Assembly: GCA_017938985.1 (NCBI GenBank)
Contig: JAGBAK010000067.1
Location: 1-48,943 of the forward strand
Length of the DNA stretch: 48,943 nucleotides
Source: Clostridia bacterium
GTDB lineage: Bacteria; Bacillota; Clostridia; Oscillospirales; Acutalibacteraceae
Reading direction: 5' to 3'
Positions 15,907 through 24,687 of this stretch are shown piece after piece. Under the pieces are notes generated by a model. That model was given only the letters and a program-made list of their open reading frames with translations, was not told the DNA's origin and did not search any database. The position numbers and the translations under genes were made by a program. Position 1 is the stretch's first letter. Each line of letters begins with the position of its first letter.

Positions 15907-17616
15907 TTATGACACCGTTTTCTCCGCCGCTTTGCCGCCTTTTTCTAAAAGCTTTCTGAAGCCTTCAATTACCACGCAGATGCCGAGAATTATAATCAGC
16001 GTTGCAAACACAAGCTGAAGCACGTCGCCAAAAACGTCTGCCGATGCTGAGGTTACAAGTGCAGTTGCCTTGTTGTAAACTGTCATACCCAATGCGGTAA
16101 AGGTTACTGCAAGCATAACGCCAAGCGGGATATACATAAACCAGCGAATCTTTTTGCTTCTCTTGAGGAACACTGCGCAGGCAAGAAAAGCAAAAACAGA
16201 CAAAAGCTGATTCGACGCACCGAAAAGCGCCCATATATTCTTATATCCTACAAGTGTGAGACCGTATGCAAGAACAAGAGTGATAACCGTTGCAAAATAT
16301 TTATTTGTGAGAACTTTTCTGACTTTGCCCATATTTTCATCGGTTATTGAATCATCAAGGAAAAGCTCCTGAAATGAAAGTCTGCCTACACGGGCAACAG
16401 AATCAAGAGACGTCAGCGCAAATGCCGAAATTGAAAGAGTGATAAGTGTAAAAACTATATCCGAAGGCAGACCGAGCGTTGTAAGGAAATTTGAAACTGC
16501 GCCTGCAAAAACCTGTGCAGGAGTGTTAAGACCCTGCGCTGCTGCCTCTCCGCTTGCAAAGGATGCGACGGCAATAAGAGCAATTACGGCAAGCATACTT
16601 TCAAGCAACATTGAGCCGAAAGATACGGGAAGCATATCTTTTTCGTTCTTTATCTGCTTTGATGCCGTGCCTGAAGAAACCAGAGAGTGAAAACCCGAAA
16701 CGGCGCCGCAGGCAATTGTAACAAACAAAATGGGGAAAAGATAGCTGCCGTCAACCTCAAAACCGATGAATGCAGGCAGATTAATCTGAGGATTTGCAAC
16801 AAAAACTCCTATAACCGCAGCAACTATCATTGCCACAAGCAGATAGCTGTTAAGATAGTCCCTGGGCTGCAAAAGAATCCATACGGGAACAACGGACGCG
16901 ATAAAAATATAAATAAAAACGAAAATGTGCCAAACGTCAAGAGACAGAAAAACGGGTAAATTCAAACCGATTGTTATTGAGGCAACAAGCATTGCTATTG
17001 CGATTGCGGTATTTGCCGCCGTGGGCAATTTAGCAAATCTAAGAATAAGTCCGAGCACAACCGCAAAAACGATAAACATAACCGACGTTGTTGCAACGGC
17101 ACCGTTTGCCGTTATGTTGGCGCTCTTTACGCCGTCAGTTACGGTAAATCCCATAAACGTGCCTGCAACTATATCAGCAAATGCTGCAACAACAAGAATG
17201 CAGAAAAGCCAGCAGAAAAGCAAAAACATCTTTTTGCCTGTTTTGCCGATATATTTTTCAATTATGTAGCCGATACTTCTGCCCTTGTTTCTGACCGAAG
17301 CATACATCGACGCAAAATCCTGAACAGCACCAAAGAACACGCCGCCTATGAGCACCCAAAGCAATACGGGTACCCAGCCGAATATTGCGGCCTGAATTGG
17401 ACCGTTTATGGGTCCTGCGCCTGCAATTGAAGCAAACTGATGACCGAAAACAACGCTCTTTGGTGCAGGCTCATAGTCCACACCGTCACGCTGTTCATAA
17501 GCAGGTGTTTTTCTTTTGGGGTCTATCCCCCATTTTTTTGCAATCCATCTGCCGTAAAGGAGATATGCGATAAGCAAAACAGCAAGGGAAATTATCATAA
17601 TTGTAACGCCGTTCAT
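15907..17616 (-). CDS. cstA: CstA-family carbon starvation transporter
   Basis: The 569-residue polytopic membrane protein begins MNGVTIMIISLAVLLIAYLLYGRW. It has the CstA signature VVFGHQFASIAGAGPINGP near residues 55-73, then GAVQDFASMYASVRNKGRSIG. About 14-16 hydrophobic segments are visible. CstA/YjiY-type proteins take up peptides or pyruvate by ion-coupled transport in the cytoplasmic membrane, usually when carbon is scarce. The length is in the range of the shorter Firmicutes form (E. coli CstA is about 700). The ATG follows CGGAGGAAAAAT. It is a single gene between two copies of the same terminator hairpin. Confidence 0.93.
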   Translation of the reverse strand: MNGVTIMIISLAVLLIAYLLYGRWIAKKWGIDPKRKTPAYEQRDGVDYEPAPKSVVFGHQFASIAGAGPINGPIQAAIFGWVPVLLWVLIGGVFFGAVQDFASMYASVRNKGRSIGYIIEKYIGKTGKKMFLLFCWLFCILVVAAFADIVAGTFMGFTVTDGVKSANITANGAVATTSVMFIVFAVVLGLILRFAKLPTAANTAIAIAMLVASITIGLNLPVFLSLDVWHIFVFIYIFIASVVPVWILLQPRDYLNSYLLVAMIVAAVIGVFVANPQINLPAFIGFEVDGSYLFPILFVTIACGAVSGFHSLVSSGTASKQIKNEKDMLPVSFGSMLLESMLAVIALIAVASFASGEAAAQGLNTPAQVFAGAVSNFLTTLGLPSDIVFTLITLSISAFALTSLDSVARVGRLSFQELFLDDSITDENMGKVRKVLTNKYFATVITLVLAYGLTLVGYKNIWALFGASNQLLSVFAFLACAVFLKRSKKIRWFMYIPLGVMLAVTFTALGMTVYNKATALVTSASADVFGDVLQLVFATLIIILGICVVIEGFRKLLEKGGKAAEKTVS

Positions 17617-17682
17617 ATTTTTCCTCCGTTCATTTATGATATAAATAATATAATATTATAGCAGATACATTCAAAAAATTAA

Positions 17683-17716
17683 AGAGCTGACTGATTTTTT
17701 TATTTCAGTCAGCTCT
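17683..17716 (-). terminator. plsC terminator (34-bp repeat, copy 2)
   Basis: This is the same 34-bp hairpin as at 15848, 7 bp beyond the plsC stop codon, followed on the minus strand by TTAATTTTTTG. Confidence 0.8.
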
Positions 17717-17722
17717 AAATTT

Positions 17723-18367
17723 TTATGTTATGCTGTATCTTTTTGCTCTTTCAAACTCTTCGGGTGTGCCGTAGCCTGCCGCAAGATTTTCGTTTATGAG
17801 CTTCACTATTTCACCGTGCAGCTTTTTATTTACCGCTTCAACCGACATTCCTTTTGTTGAAAAAGGTTTGCCTATTCTTGTTGCAAGTGTTTTGCTCCTG
17901 AATTTATATTCACCCGTAACGGCAACAGGCACTATCATAGCCTCATTTTTGCAGGCAAGAGATGCCGCACCGTATTTGAACTCGCCAAGCAAGTCGTCAG
18001 TTTTGTTACGTGTGCCTTCAGGAAAGATTCCCAGCGCTCTGCCGCTTGAAAGAACGGCGTTTGCAGATGCTTTTGCCTCTTCATCGTGGCCGTTTCTGTT
18101 AACGCAGATGCAACCGACAAATTTGAAGAACCACGCAAACGAGCCTTTGAAATATTCTGCCTTTGCCATATAGTTTATGGGTCTGTGAGTTGCCAGCACC
18201 GCAAGACACTGGTCAAGCACGTGCTTATGGTTGCTGCAAACAACAGTGGCACCCTTCTTCGGGATATTGCCTTTGCCGAAAACCTTGGGACCGTAATACA
18301 GTCTGAATGCGGTTTTCAAGACGGGAGAGAGCAAAATAAAGCCCCACACCCTCGGTCTTTTAGCCAT
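17723..18367 (-). CDS. plsC: 1-acylglycerol-3-phosphate acyltransferase (PlsC-like)
   Basis: The 214-residue protein has the acyltransferase motif I NHKHVLDQ (HX4D, about residues 45-52), and motif III IFPEGTRNKTD (about 115-125), which binds the glycerol phosphate. A hydrophobic N-terminal stretch, WGFILLSPVLKTAF, would anchor it to the membrane. PlsC acylates lysophosphatidic acid to phosphatidic acid in phospholipid synthesis. I use ATG 18367, which overlaps the upstream stop as TGATG and follows a GGGAGG site, rather than the TTG two codons earlier. It is translationally coupled to the acyl-CoA/ACP ligase, which suggests joint incorporation of fatty acids into lipids. Confidence 0.92.
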   Translation of the reverse strand: MAKRPRVWGFILLSPVLKTAFRLYYGPKVFGKGNIPKKGATVVCSNHKHVLDQCLAVLATHRPINYMAKAEYFKGSFAWFFKFVGCICVNRNGHDEEAKASANAVLSSGRALGIFPEGTRNKTDDLLGEFKYGAASLACKNEAMIVPVAVTGEYKFRSKTLATRIGKPFSTKGMSVEAVNKKLHGEIVKLINENLAAGYGTPEEFERAKRYSIT

Positions 18368-20076
18368 CAGCAAACAGCCTCCCTTGCGCTCTCTTTCTGA
18401 AGCTTCATAAAGTCGATTTTATTGTAAGCCGTTTTGGGGAGAAGATCAACAAATTCATAAATATATGGAACGCTGTAATGCATAAGCTTCTTTTTGCAGT
18501 GCGCACGGATTTCTTCTTTTGTAGCTTCGCTCTTTTCTTTGCCGTTTTTAAGAACGATATAAGCCTTTGCAACCTCTTTTTTATACTGATGAGGCACAGA
18601 AACAACAACGCACTTATCAACAAAATCAAGCTCTTCAACAACGCTTTCAATCTGTGTGGGATAAACGTTGAAGCCTGATGTTATCATCATTCTCTTGATT
18701 CTGAGTTTATAATGAACAAAGCCGTCCTCATCAATCATCGCCATATCGCCAGTGTGAAGCCACGTTTTGCCGTCAGCATGAACCCTGAGAGCGTTTGCGG
18801 TTTCTTCAGGATTGTTTCTGTAGCCAATCATAATTGTGGGACCGCTGATGCAAAGCTCGCCATCCTCATTTGCAGGCAGAACGTTGGTTGTGCCGGGCTC
18901 AACAATGCACATTTCAGTGCCGATAAGCGGCTTTCCGATTGTTCTTGACTTATAGTTTTCGCCTACAGAAAGGCAAAGAGCGGCAAGACCCTCTGTCATA
19001 CCGTAGCCTTCGCAGATTTTAACAGTTGAATTATGGGCTGCAAGGAATTCGTTAACGCTTTTTTCAAGCTTTTCGGGCAGTGTGTCGCCGCCGCTGACAA
19101 CGTATTTTAGGAAAGAATAGTCAAGCTTATCCGTTCCCTTTGCCTTAAGAAGCGCATCATAAAGAGTGGGAACGCCGAAAATCATTGTGGGCTTGTGCTT
19201 TTTGAGAATGCTTGCAAACTGCTTTGCGTTGAACTGAGGAATAAGAACCGAGCAAGCGCCGAAGCAGAAAGAAACGTGAACGCATACACCAAGACCGAAG
19301 CCGTGGAATATGGGAAGAATGGCAAGAATTTTGTCGCCTGCCTTAACGTCTCTTAACGTAAGCACAGCCTGAATACCGAACGCATTGAAGTTGCTGTTTG
19401 AAAGCATAATATCCTTGGGCGTACCTGTTGTTCCGCCGCTGTGGAGAATGATTGCAACCTTTTTGTTATCCTCACCCTTTGAAACAAACTCGGCAACGTT
19501 TCTTGATCTTTTTGCAAAATCGCTCCAAGTTATATATCTTTCATCGGCTTTATCATATTTGAAATTCTTTATGCACTTGAGAGCATAAAGTGTTTTCATA
19601 ATTGTCGGCATTGAATCGCCCGGCGAAGCAATGATTGCTTTTTTAACGGGTGTTTTGTCAATGATTGCAGCCATTTTTTCTGCACAGATATTGACGCAAA
19701 GAACAACCTTGCTGCCAACTCTGTTGATGTGGTTCATAATCTCTTCCTGAGCTGAAAGAGGATGAAGAATGTTTGCCACCGCACCGATTCTGTTAAGAGC
19801 ATAAATGCTGATAACCGCTTCGGGTGTGTTGGGCATAATGATTGTTACGATATCGCCCTTACGAACTCCGAGAGAATAATAAGCACCCGAAATTTCTTTG
19901 ATTTTTTCAACAAGATTTCTGTAAGTGCACTTGGTGCCGAAATACTCATAAGCCGTTGAATCGGGCTGTTTATCCGCCATCATTTTGAGCAGACCGAACA
20001 TTGACATATCGGGAATTTCAAAACCAAGCGGTAATTCACTGTTTTCGTACTTGAATAGAAGATTTGTGTTACTCAT
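18367..20076 (-). CDS. AMP-forming acyl-CoA ligase (fatty-acid type)
   Basis: The 569-residue protein carries the adenylate-forming core motifs. These are ILHSGGTTGTPKDIMLSNSN (P-loop-like A3, about residues 212-231), EGYGMTEG (A5), WLHTGDMAMIDEDGF (A7), and KRMMITSGFNVYP (A8). The lysine of motif A10 is in PKTAYNKIDF near the C-terminus, so the enzyme appears complete. It activates a carboxylic acid, most likely a fatty acid, as acyl-AMP and then acyl-CoA. The gene is coupled to plsC downstream, which supports use of exogenous fatty acids for phospholipid synthesis (inference). The ATG follows GAGGCGC. The upstream gap to the sigma-factor pair is 30 bp. Confidence 0.92.
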   Translation of the reverse strand: MSNTNLLFKYENSELPLGFEIPDMSMFGLLKMMADKQPDSTAYEYFGTKCTYRNLVEKIKEISGAYYSLGVRKGDIVTIIMPNTPEAVISIYALNRIGAVANILHPLSAQEEIMNHINRVGSKVVLCVNICAEKMAAIIDKTPVKKAIIASPGDSMPTIMKTLYALKCIKNFKYDKADERYITWSDFAKRSRNVAEFVSKGEDNKKVAIILHSGGTTGTPKDIMLSNSNFNAFGIQAVLTLRDVKAGDKILAILPIFHGFGLGVCVHVSFCFGACSVLIPQFNAKQFASILKKHKPTMIFGVPTLYDALLKAKGTDKLDYSFLKYVVSGGDTLPEKLEKSVNEFLAAHNSTVKICEGYGMTEGLAALCLSVGENYKSRTIGKPLIGTEMCIVEPGTTNVLPANEDGELCISGPTIMIGYRNNPEETANALRVHADGKTWLHTGDMAMIDEDGFVHYKLRIKRMMITSGFNVYPTQIESVVEELDFVDKCVVVSVPHQYKKEVAKAYIVLKNGKEKSEATKEEIRAHCKKKLMHYSVPYIYEFVDLLPKTAYNKIDFMKLQKESAREAVC

Positions 20077-20106
20077 TTTGCGCCTCGCATTAAAAAAATA
20101 AATAAA

Positions 20107-20316
20107 TTAAACGTCCTGTTTTGTTCCTCGGGTCAACAGAATTGTTCCGACGGCAAGGCAAGCAACTGCCGATGCCACCGCAACATATATAACCGACGCT
20201 TCTTTCTTTTCTTCTGTGCTGCGAATCAGGAATTCGGTGATTCGCTCTTTGCTTGATTGATTCAGAGAAAGAGAACCGATTATTCTCACAAACTTGTCAA
20301 TTTCACGGTTAATCAC
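20107..20316 (-). CDS. Small membrane protein paired with ECF sigma factor
   Basis: The 69-residue protein starts with GTG that overlaps the sigma-factor stop as GTGA, behind a GGGGG site. About 38 N-terminal residues are charged, cytoplasmic-like (DKFVRIIGSLSLNQSSKERITEFL), followed by one transmembrane segment, VIYVAVASAVACLAVGTILL, and a short basic tail. Position and topology suggest a minimal anti-sigma-like or accessory protein. No zinc-binding anti-sigma motif is present, so this is inference. Confidence 0.65.
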   Translation of the reverse strand: MINREIDKFVRIIGSLSLNQSSKERITEFLIRSTEEKKEASVIYVAVASAVACLAVGTILLTRGTKQDV

Positions 20317-20804
20317 AATAAATCCCCCTTTTCGATTTCAGTCTTTAATAATTCTCTGCCTTTTTGCAGTCTCTTTCTGACCGCTTCTTCGCTTATTTCT
20401 ATAATGTTTGCAATTTCTTTGCTCTTATAGCCTTCAACGTAATAGAGCACCATCACAACCTTATACTTTGCAGGCAGACTCATTATGATTTCAAAGGTTT
20501 CGTAATCGTTGGGCATAATATCATCGTTTGCCACCTCTTCAATGTCCAGACAGTCACGCCTGCGTCTGAAAATAAGCATATTTTTGCTGATGTTTGCCGA
20601 AACCTTTATAAGCCACGCTTTTCGGTGTTCTTCGTCTTTGAACTCAGGTGCTTTTGTCAGATATTTAAGAAACGTTTCCTGAACCGCATCTTCGGCATCA
20701 TAAACGTTGCATAAAATGCAGTATGATATTCTGAAAATCAACGAGCTGTATTTATCAACAAGCTCCTTTATTTCTTCTTCTGAATTTTTATTTTTCTGTG
20801 TCAA
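20313..20804 (-). CDS. ECF-type sigma-70 family sigma factor
   Basis: Region 2 contains YDAEDAVQETFLKYLTKAPEF and KAWLIKVSANISKNML. Region 4 contains YVEGYKSKEIANIIEISEEAVRKRLQKGRELL. No region 1 or 3 is present, and the length is about 163-167 residues, all typical of ECF sigma factors that direct RNA polymerase to a small stress regulon. The frame is open from GTG 20816, but that codon lies inside the AGGAGG sequence; TTG at 20804 is the better-spaced start. It is overlapped by the downstream small membrane protein gene. The inducing signal is unknown. Confidence 0.88.
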   Translation of the reverse strand: MTQKNKNSEEEIKELVDKYSSLIFRISYCILCNVYDAEDAVQETFLKYLTKAPEFKDEEHRKAWLIKVSANISKNMLIFRRRRDCLDIEEVANDDIMPNDYETFEIIMSLPAKYKVVMVLYYVEGYKSKEIANIIEISEEAVRKRLQKGRELLKTEIEKGDLL

Positions 20805-21004
20805 ATCCCTGAACACCTCCTTTGCAAACAGCGTTCAATAAAGAAACAAATCTGAAGATAAAAATGTGAATTTTAATTTGTAAACAAATTATTAACTTTA
20901 AATCATGGCATATATAGAAATTGTCTTGTAAAATTATAAAATCTTTTCGGTTAAAGTCAAGCAGAAACATTATTCTCAATTGAAATAATATTTGTAAATA
21001 TTGC

Positions 21005-21034
21005 TTGACACATTGTTAACTGGCATAGTAATAT
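21005..21034 (+). promoter_or_regulatory. SigmaA-type promoter for the SDR gene
   Basis: TTGACA at 21005-21010 and TAATAT at 21029-21034 are 18 bp apart, 61 bp before the start codon. The rest of 20817-21095, between the divergent sigma-factor and SDR genes, is AT-rich with no gene. Confidence 0.75.
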
Positions 21035-21095
21035 AGACTCAACCAAACAGGATTCGTCCGTACTTTGGATTAAAAATTAATTATCGGAGGTTTTT

Positions 21096-21860
21096 ATGGG
21101 TCGTTTAGAAGGAAAAGTTGCAATAATTACAGGAGGTAACTCAGGTGTTGGTGCAGCAACAGCTTTAAAATTTGCAGCCGAAGGCGCAAAGGTAGTTATT
21201 ACCGCACGCCGCGAAGAACCCCTTCTTGAAGTTGCCGCTCAGATTAAAGAAGCGGGCGGCGAAGTTCTTCCTGTTGTGAGCGACATTTCAAAAGATGAAG
21301 ACGCTAAAAGAATTGTTGCCGAAACTCTCGGCGCATTTGGCAAGATTGATATTCTTATCAACAACGCAGGTGTTCTTGATAACGGTCTTAAAGCCATTGA
21401 CAGCTTTACAGACGATGATATGAACAAGGTTATTGATATCAATACAAAAGGCACCATGTGCATGATGCGTGCAGTTACCGTAGAGATGGCAAAAACAGGC
21501 TACGGCTCAATTGTTAACGTTGCATCGGTTGCAGGTGTTATGGGTTGCGGCGGAGCTGCTTACGTTGCTTCAAAGGCTGCCGTTATCGGCCTTACCCGCC
21601 ATACTGCTCTTCGCTTTGCAGGCACTAACGTTCGCTGCAACGCTATCTGCCCCGGCACAATCGTTACACCAATGGTCGCAGGTATGAACCCCGCAAATAT
21701 GGATATGAACATCTTCGGTCAGATGATGAAGCATAATGATCTCAAGGTTCAGCCCTGTATGCCCGAAGACGTTGCAAATATGCTCCTCTTCTTTGCTTCT
21801 GATGAATCTAGAGCAATCACAGGTCAGTCCATTGTTACCGATTTCGGTTCAACTCTTTAA
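21096..21860 (+). CDS. Short-chain dehydrogenase/reductase
   Basis: The 254-residue protein is a complete classical SDR. TGGNSGVG (about residues 12-19) binds the NAD(P) cofactor, NNAG is at about 88-91, and the active site is NVASVAG with YVASK (Tyr about 156, Lys about 160). PG follows in CNAICPGTIVTPM. ARRE after the second strand suggests NADP(H) preference. Similar proteins act as 3-oxoacyl reductases or hydroxysteroid dehydrogenases; the substrate cannot be fixed by eye. The ATG follows ATCGGAGGTTTTT. It has its own promoter and terminator and is followed by a flavin-dependent enoate-reductase-like gene, hinting at a shared pathway. Confidence 0.92.
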   Translation: MGRLEGKVAIITGGNSGVGAATALKFAAEGAKVVITARREEPLLEVAAQIKEAGGEVLPVVSDISKDEDAKRIVAETLGAFGKIDILINNAGVLDNGLKAIDSFTDDDMNKVIDINTKGTMCMMRAVTVEMAKTGYGSIVNVASVAGVMGCGGAAYVASKAAVIGLTRHTALRFAGTNVRCNAICPGTIVTPMVAGMNPANMDMNIFGQMMKHNDLKVQPCMPEDVANMLLFFASDESRAITGQSIVTDFGSTL

Positions 21861-21869
21861 TCAAAATAT

Positions 21870-21906
21870 TCTGCGGTTCAGTTATGGCTGAGCCGCAGAT
21901 TTTTTA
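21870..21906 (+). terminator. Terminator of the SDR gene
   Basis: Arms TCTGCGG-TTCAG and CTGAG-CCGCAGA form a strong stem, followed by TTTTTTAT, 10 bp after the SDR stop. Confidence 0.9.
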
Positions 21907-21956
21907 TATTCACAGCAAAACAGCGTTCTTGTTGCATCAAAGATTTGCAATAAAGC

Positions 21957-21985
21957 TTGACATAAACGGCTAATTAAATTATTAT
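21957..21985 (+). promoter_or_regulatory. SigmaA-type promoter for the flavin oxidoreductase gene
   Basis: TTGACA at 21957-21962 and TATTAT at 21980-21985 are 17 bp apart; an overlapping TATAAT at 21985-21990 would need a 22-bp spacer and is less likely. Confidence 0.65.
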
Positions 21986-22032
21986 ATAATAGGTTATATA
22001 TGTAACAATTATATGAGAAGGAAGTGTTTGAT

Positions 22033-24093
22033 TTGAATCAGCAGTATGAAGCTCTGTTCACACCGTGGAAAATCGGTAACGTTGAAATTAAAAACAGAAT
22101 TGTTATGTGTCCCATGGGCGGCACATCACTTTTCGGTTGGTTTGAACTCGGCGGCTGCCACTTTGACAAAGAAGCAGCAAAGCTTTTCCTTGAAAGAGCT
22201 AACAACAACGTTGGTCTTATTATTCCCGGTATTGCTCCCCTGCGTGACACATTCTGGGGAAAATGGCTTTGGCAGAACCCCAAGATGTTTGAAGAGCTTA
22301 AAGAATTTATGGACGAAATCCATAAGACAGGCGCAAAGCTTTTTGTTCAGCTTACAGCAGGTATGGGCCGTTCATGGGCAATCACAGAGCTTGTAGCTCC
22401 TCTTCACAAAAATAAATTCACACGTGCTCTTATCAAGCCTATTCTTGATACTTCACACGAACTCGCATCCCCCAGCCCCCAGCCCTCACGTTGGGCACAC
22501 GACATTGAATGCCCCGAAATGACAAAGGAGCAGATTCACGAAATTATTGAAGCATTTGCAAAAACTGCAAAACTCTGCCGCGACGCAGGCGTTGACGGCG
22601 TTGAAGTTCACGCTGTTCACGAAGGTTATCTTCTTGACCAGTTTGCTATTGAATTCTTCAACAAGCGCACAGACGAATACGGCGGAAATTTTGAAAACAG
22701 ATATCGCTTTGCAGTTGAGGTTGTTAAGGCTATCAAAGAAGCTTGCGGCAACGATTATCCCGTTTCTTTGCGCTACTCCGTTGAGTCAAAGATGAAGGGC
22801 TTCTGCGAAGGCGCAATGCCCGGCGAAGACTACAAAGAAGTTGGCCGTGCAATGGAAGAATCTGAAAAGGCTGCGAAGTATCTTCAGGACGCAGGCTACG
22901 ATATGCTCAACGCAGATAACGGTACATACGACTCCTGGTACTGGGCACATCCGCCTATGTATATGCCCCAGAACTGCAACCTTGAAGACGTTGCTCACAT
23001 CAAAAAGTTTGTTGATATCCCTGTTGTTTGCGCAGGCCGTATGGAACCCGACGTTGGTGCTAAAGCCGTTGCTGAAGGCAAAATTGACGGCGTAGGTGTT
23101 GCTCGCCAGTTCCTTGCAGACCCCGAATGGGTTACAAAGCTTATTGAGGACAGAATGGAAGACATCAGACCTTGCATCTGCTGCCACAATGCCTGCTTCA
23201 ACTTCTCATCATCAAAGGGTCACGCAAACACTCAGGATCTTCTTGACACAATGGGTCTTTCACGCTGCGCTATCAACCCCGAAACAATGCAGTCCAAGAA
23301 ATACAGCATCAAGCCTGCAAAGAAGGCTAAGAAGATTGCTGTTATCGGCGGCGGTATCGGCGGTATGGAAGCTGCAATTGTTTGCGCAAAGCGCGGTCAC
23401 AAGGTTACTCTTTATGAAAAGAGCGATAAGCTCGGCGGCGTATTCATTGCTGCAGCTGCACCCTCATTCAAAGAAAAGGACCGTGACCTTATCGCATGGT
23501 ACAACCGTGAGGTTGCTAAGCTTCCCATCGAAGTTAAGATGAACACAGAGGTTAAGGACGTTGCTTCACTCGGTGCAGATGAAGTTATCATCGCAACAGG
23601 CGCAAAAGCAAGAAGAATTCCCATCAAGGGCGTTGACACAGCTATTGAAGCTGTTGATTTCCTTCTTGGCAAAGCAGAGGTTGGAGAAAACGTTACAATC
23701 ATCGGCGGCGGTCTTACAGGCTGCGAAATCGCTTATGAGCTTTATCTCAACGGTAAGAAGCCCACAATTGTTGAAATGCAGGACGACCTTGTTACAACAC
23801 CCGGTATTGCTCTTGCAAACACCAGCTACCTGAGAGATTTCTTCAAGACAAACAAGGTTCCCGTTCACCTTGAAACATCCGTTTGCGAAATCAAGGACGG
23901 CGCAGTAACAGTTAAGGATAAAGAAGGCAAAACCTTTGATATTCCCGCTGACTCAGTTGTTATGTCTGTCGGTTACGTTCCCACTCCCCTTGCACCCAAG
24001 GGCAAACACATCCACGTTATCGGTGATGCCGCAAAGGTCGGCAACCTTCGCACCGTTATCTGGGGCGCTTGGGACGTTGCAATGAAACTGTAA
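22033..24093 (+). CDS. Old-Yellow-Enzyme-type NADH:flavin oxidoreductase with FAD domain (BaiCD/enoate reductase-like)
   Basis: The ~686-residue protein has an N-terminal FMN TIM barrel with HAVHEGYLLDQF and NKRTDEYGGNFENRYRF. A 4Fe-4S cluster motif, CICCHNAC plus a later Cys in SRCAINPE, follows. The C-terminal half has two Rossmann folds: VIGGGIGGMEAA and IIGGGLTGCEIAYEL. This is the layout of 2,4-dienoyl-CoA reductase, enoate reductase and the bile-acid enzymes BaiCD/BaiH, which reduce or desaturate alpha-beta unsaturated substrates with NAD(P)H. GTG 22024 opens the frame but is too close to AGAAGGAAG; TTG 22033 is better spaced. It lies next to an SDR in the same direction, each with its own promoter. 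Specific substrate unknown. Confidence 0.92.
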   Translation: MNQQYEALFTPWKIGNVEIKNRIVMCPMGGTSLFGWFELGGCHFDKEAAKLFLERANNNVGLIIPGIAPLRDTFWGKWLWQNPKMFEELKEFMDEIHKTGAKLFVQLTAGMGRSWAITELVAPLHKNKFTRALIKPILDTSHELASPSPQPSRWAHDIECPEMTKEQIHEIIEAFAKTAKLCRDAGVDGVEVHAVHEGYLLDQFAIEFFNKRTDEYGGNFENRYRFAVEVVKAIKEACGNDYPVSLRYSVESKMKGFCEGAMPGEDYKEVGRAMEESEKAAKYLQDAGYDMLNADNGTYDSWYWAHPPMYMPQNCNLEDVAHIKKFVDIPVVCAGRMEPDVGAKAVAEGKIDGVGVARQFLADPEWVTKLIEDRMEDIRPCICCHNACFNFSSSKGHANTQDLLDTMGLSRCAINPETMQSKKYSIKPAKKAKKIAVIGGGIGGMEAAIVCAKRGHKVTLYEKSDKLGGVFIAAAAPSFKEKDRDLIAWYNREVAKLPIEVKMNTEVKDVASLGADEVIIATGAKARRIPIKGVDTAIEAVDFLLGKAEVGENVTIIGGGLTGCEIAYELYLNGKKPTIVEMQDDLVTTPGIALANTSYLRDFFKTNKVPVHLETSVCEIKDGAVTVKDKEGKTFDIPADSVVMSVGYVPTPLAPKGKHIHVIGDAAKVGNLRTVIWGAWDVAMKL

Positions 24094-24116
24094 TAATTAA
24101 ATCATAAACAAACAAA

Positions 24117-24149
24117 AAGGCTTGTAGCGGTTAATCCGTTACAAGCCTT
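24117..24149. terminator. Bidirectional terminator between convergent genes
   Basis: AAGGCTTGTA...TTACAAGCCTT forms a strong stem. T-rich tails are present on both strands, so it can serve the flavin oxidoreductase gene and the opposing ECF S-component gene. Confidence 0.9.
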
Positions 24150-24153
24150 ATTT

Positions 24154-24687
24154 TTATATCCTGTCAGGTCTGAATTTTTCAATTATCATAACTATAACGG
24201 GAATAAGCACAATCTGCAGAACGATGCCCGGAAATGCATTTACAACTGCACCTGCCCAAAAAGCAGAAAAACCGAATTTTGAAACATCAAAGCCCATACA
24301 AGCAAACTGAACGGTACCCCAAACAAGTCTGCCGATTATCATTGCAATGATGAGTGAACAATATATGTATCCCTTTTTCTTTGGAAAAACACGGTAAAGA
24401 ATACCGCTTATCAGGCCGTACGCTGCAAGCTCAAACGCCATTGCCAATGCAGTTGGAAACAGGGGCGGCATTCCAAGAGTCAACGAGCGAAGCAAAGGTG
24501 CCGCAACACCCACAAACAGACCCCACGGTGCACCGCAAACAAAACCGCAAAGCAAAACGGGAATATGCATCGGGCAAAGCATATTGCCTATCTGCGGCAC
24601 CTGACCTGTCAGAAACGGCATAACGTAAGCAAGAGCAAGAAACATAGCCGTGAGAGCAATATTAATCAAACTGTTCTGTTTTTTCAT
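24154..24687 (-). CDS. ECF transporter S (substrate-binding) component
   Basis: I use ATG 24687 (MKKQNSLIN), which has an AAAGGAATTATTT site; the frame continues upstream to 24708 without one. The 177-residue protein has about five to six transmembrane segments, including IALTAMFLALAYVMPF, IPVLLCGFVCGAPWGLFVGVA, and LQIVLIPVIVMII. LTAMFLAL near the N-terminus is the alanine-rich helix that contacts the T component. S components give vitamin specificity to energy-coupling-factor importers; the QIGNMLCPMHIP motif occurs in a subgroup often assigned to folate- or pantothenate-like substrates, but I cannot fix the vitamin. No EcfA/EcfT genes are nearby, so it probably uses a shared module. Its leader carries a candidate attenuator. 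Confidence 0.88.
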   Translation of the reverse strand: MKKQNSLINIALTAMFLALAYVMPFLTGQVPQIGNMLCPMHIPVLLCGFVCGAPWGLFVGVAAPLLRSLTLGMPPLFPTALAMAFELAAYGLISGILYRVFPKKKGYIYCSLIIAMIIGRLVWGTVQFACMGFDVSKFGFSAFWAGAVVNAFPGIVLQIVLIPVIVMIIEKFRPDRI

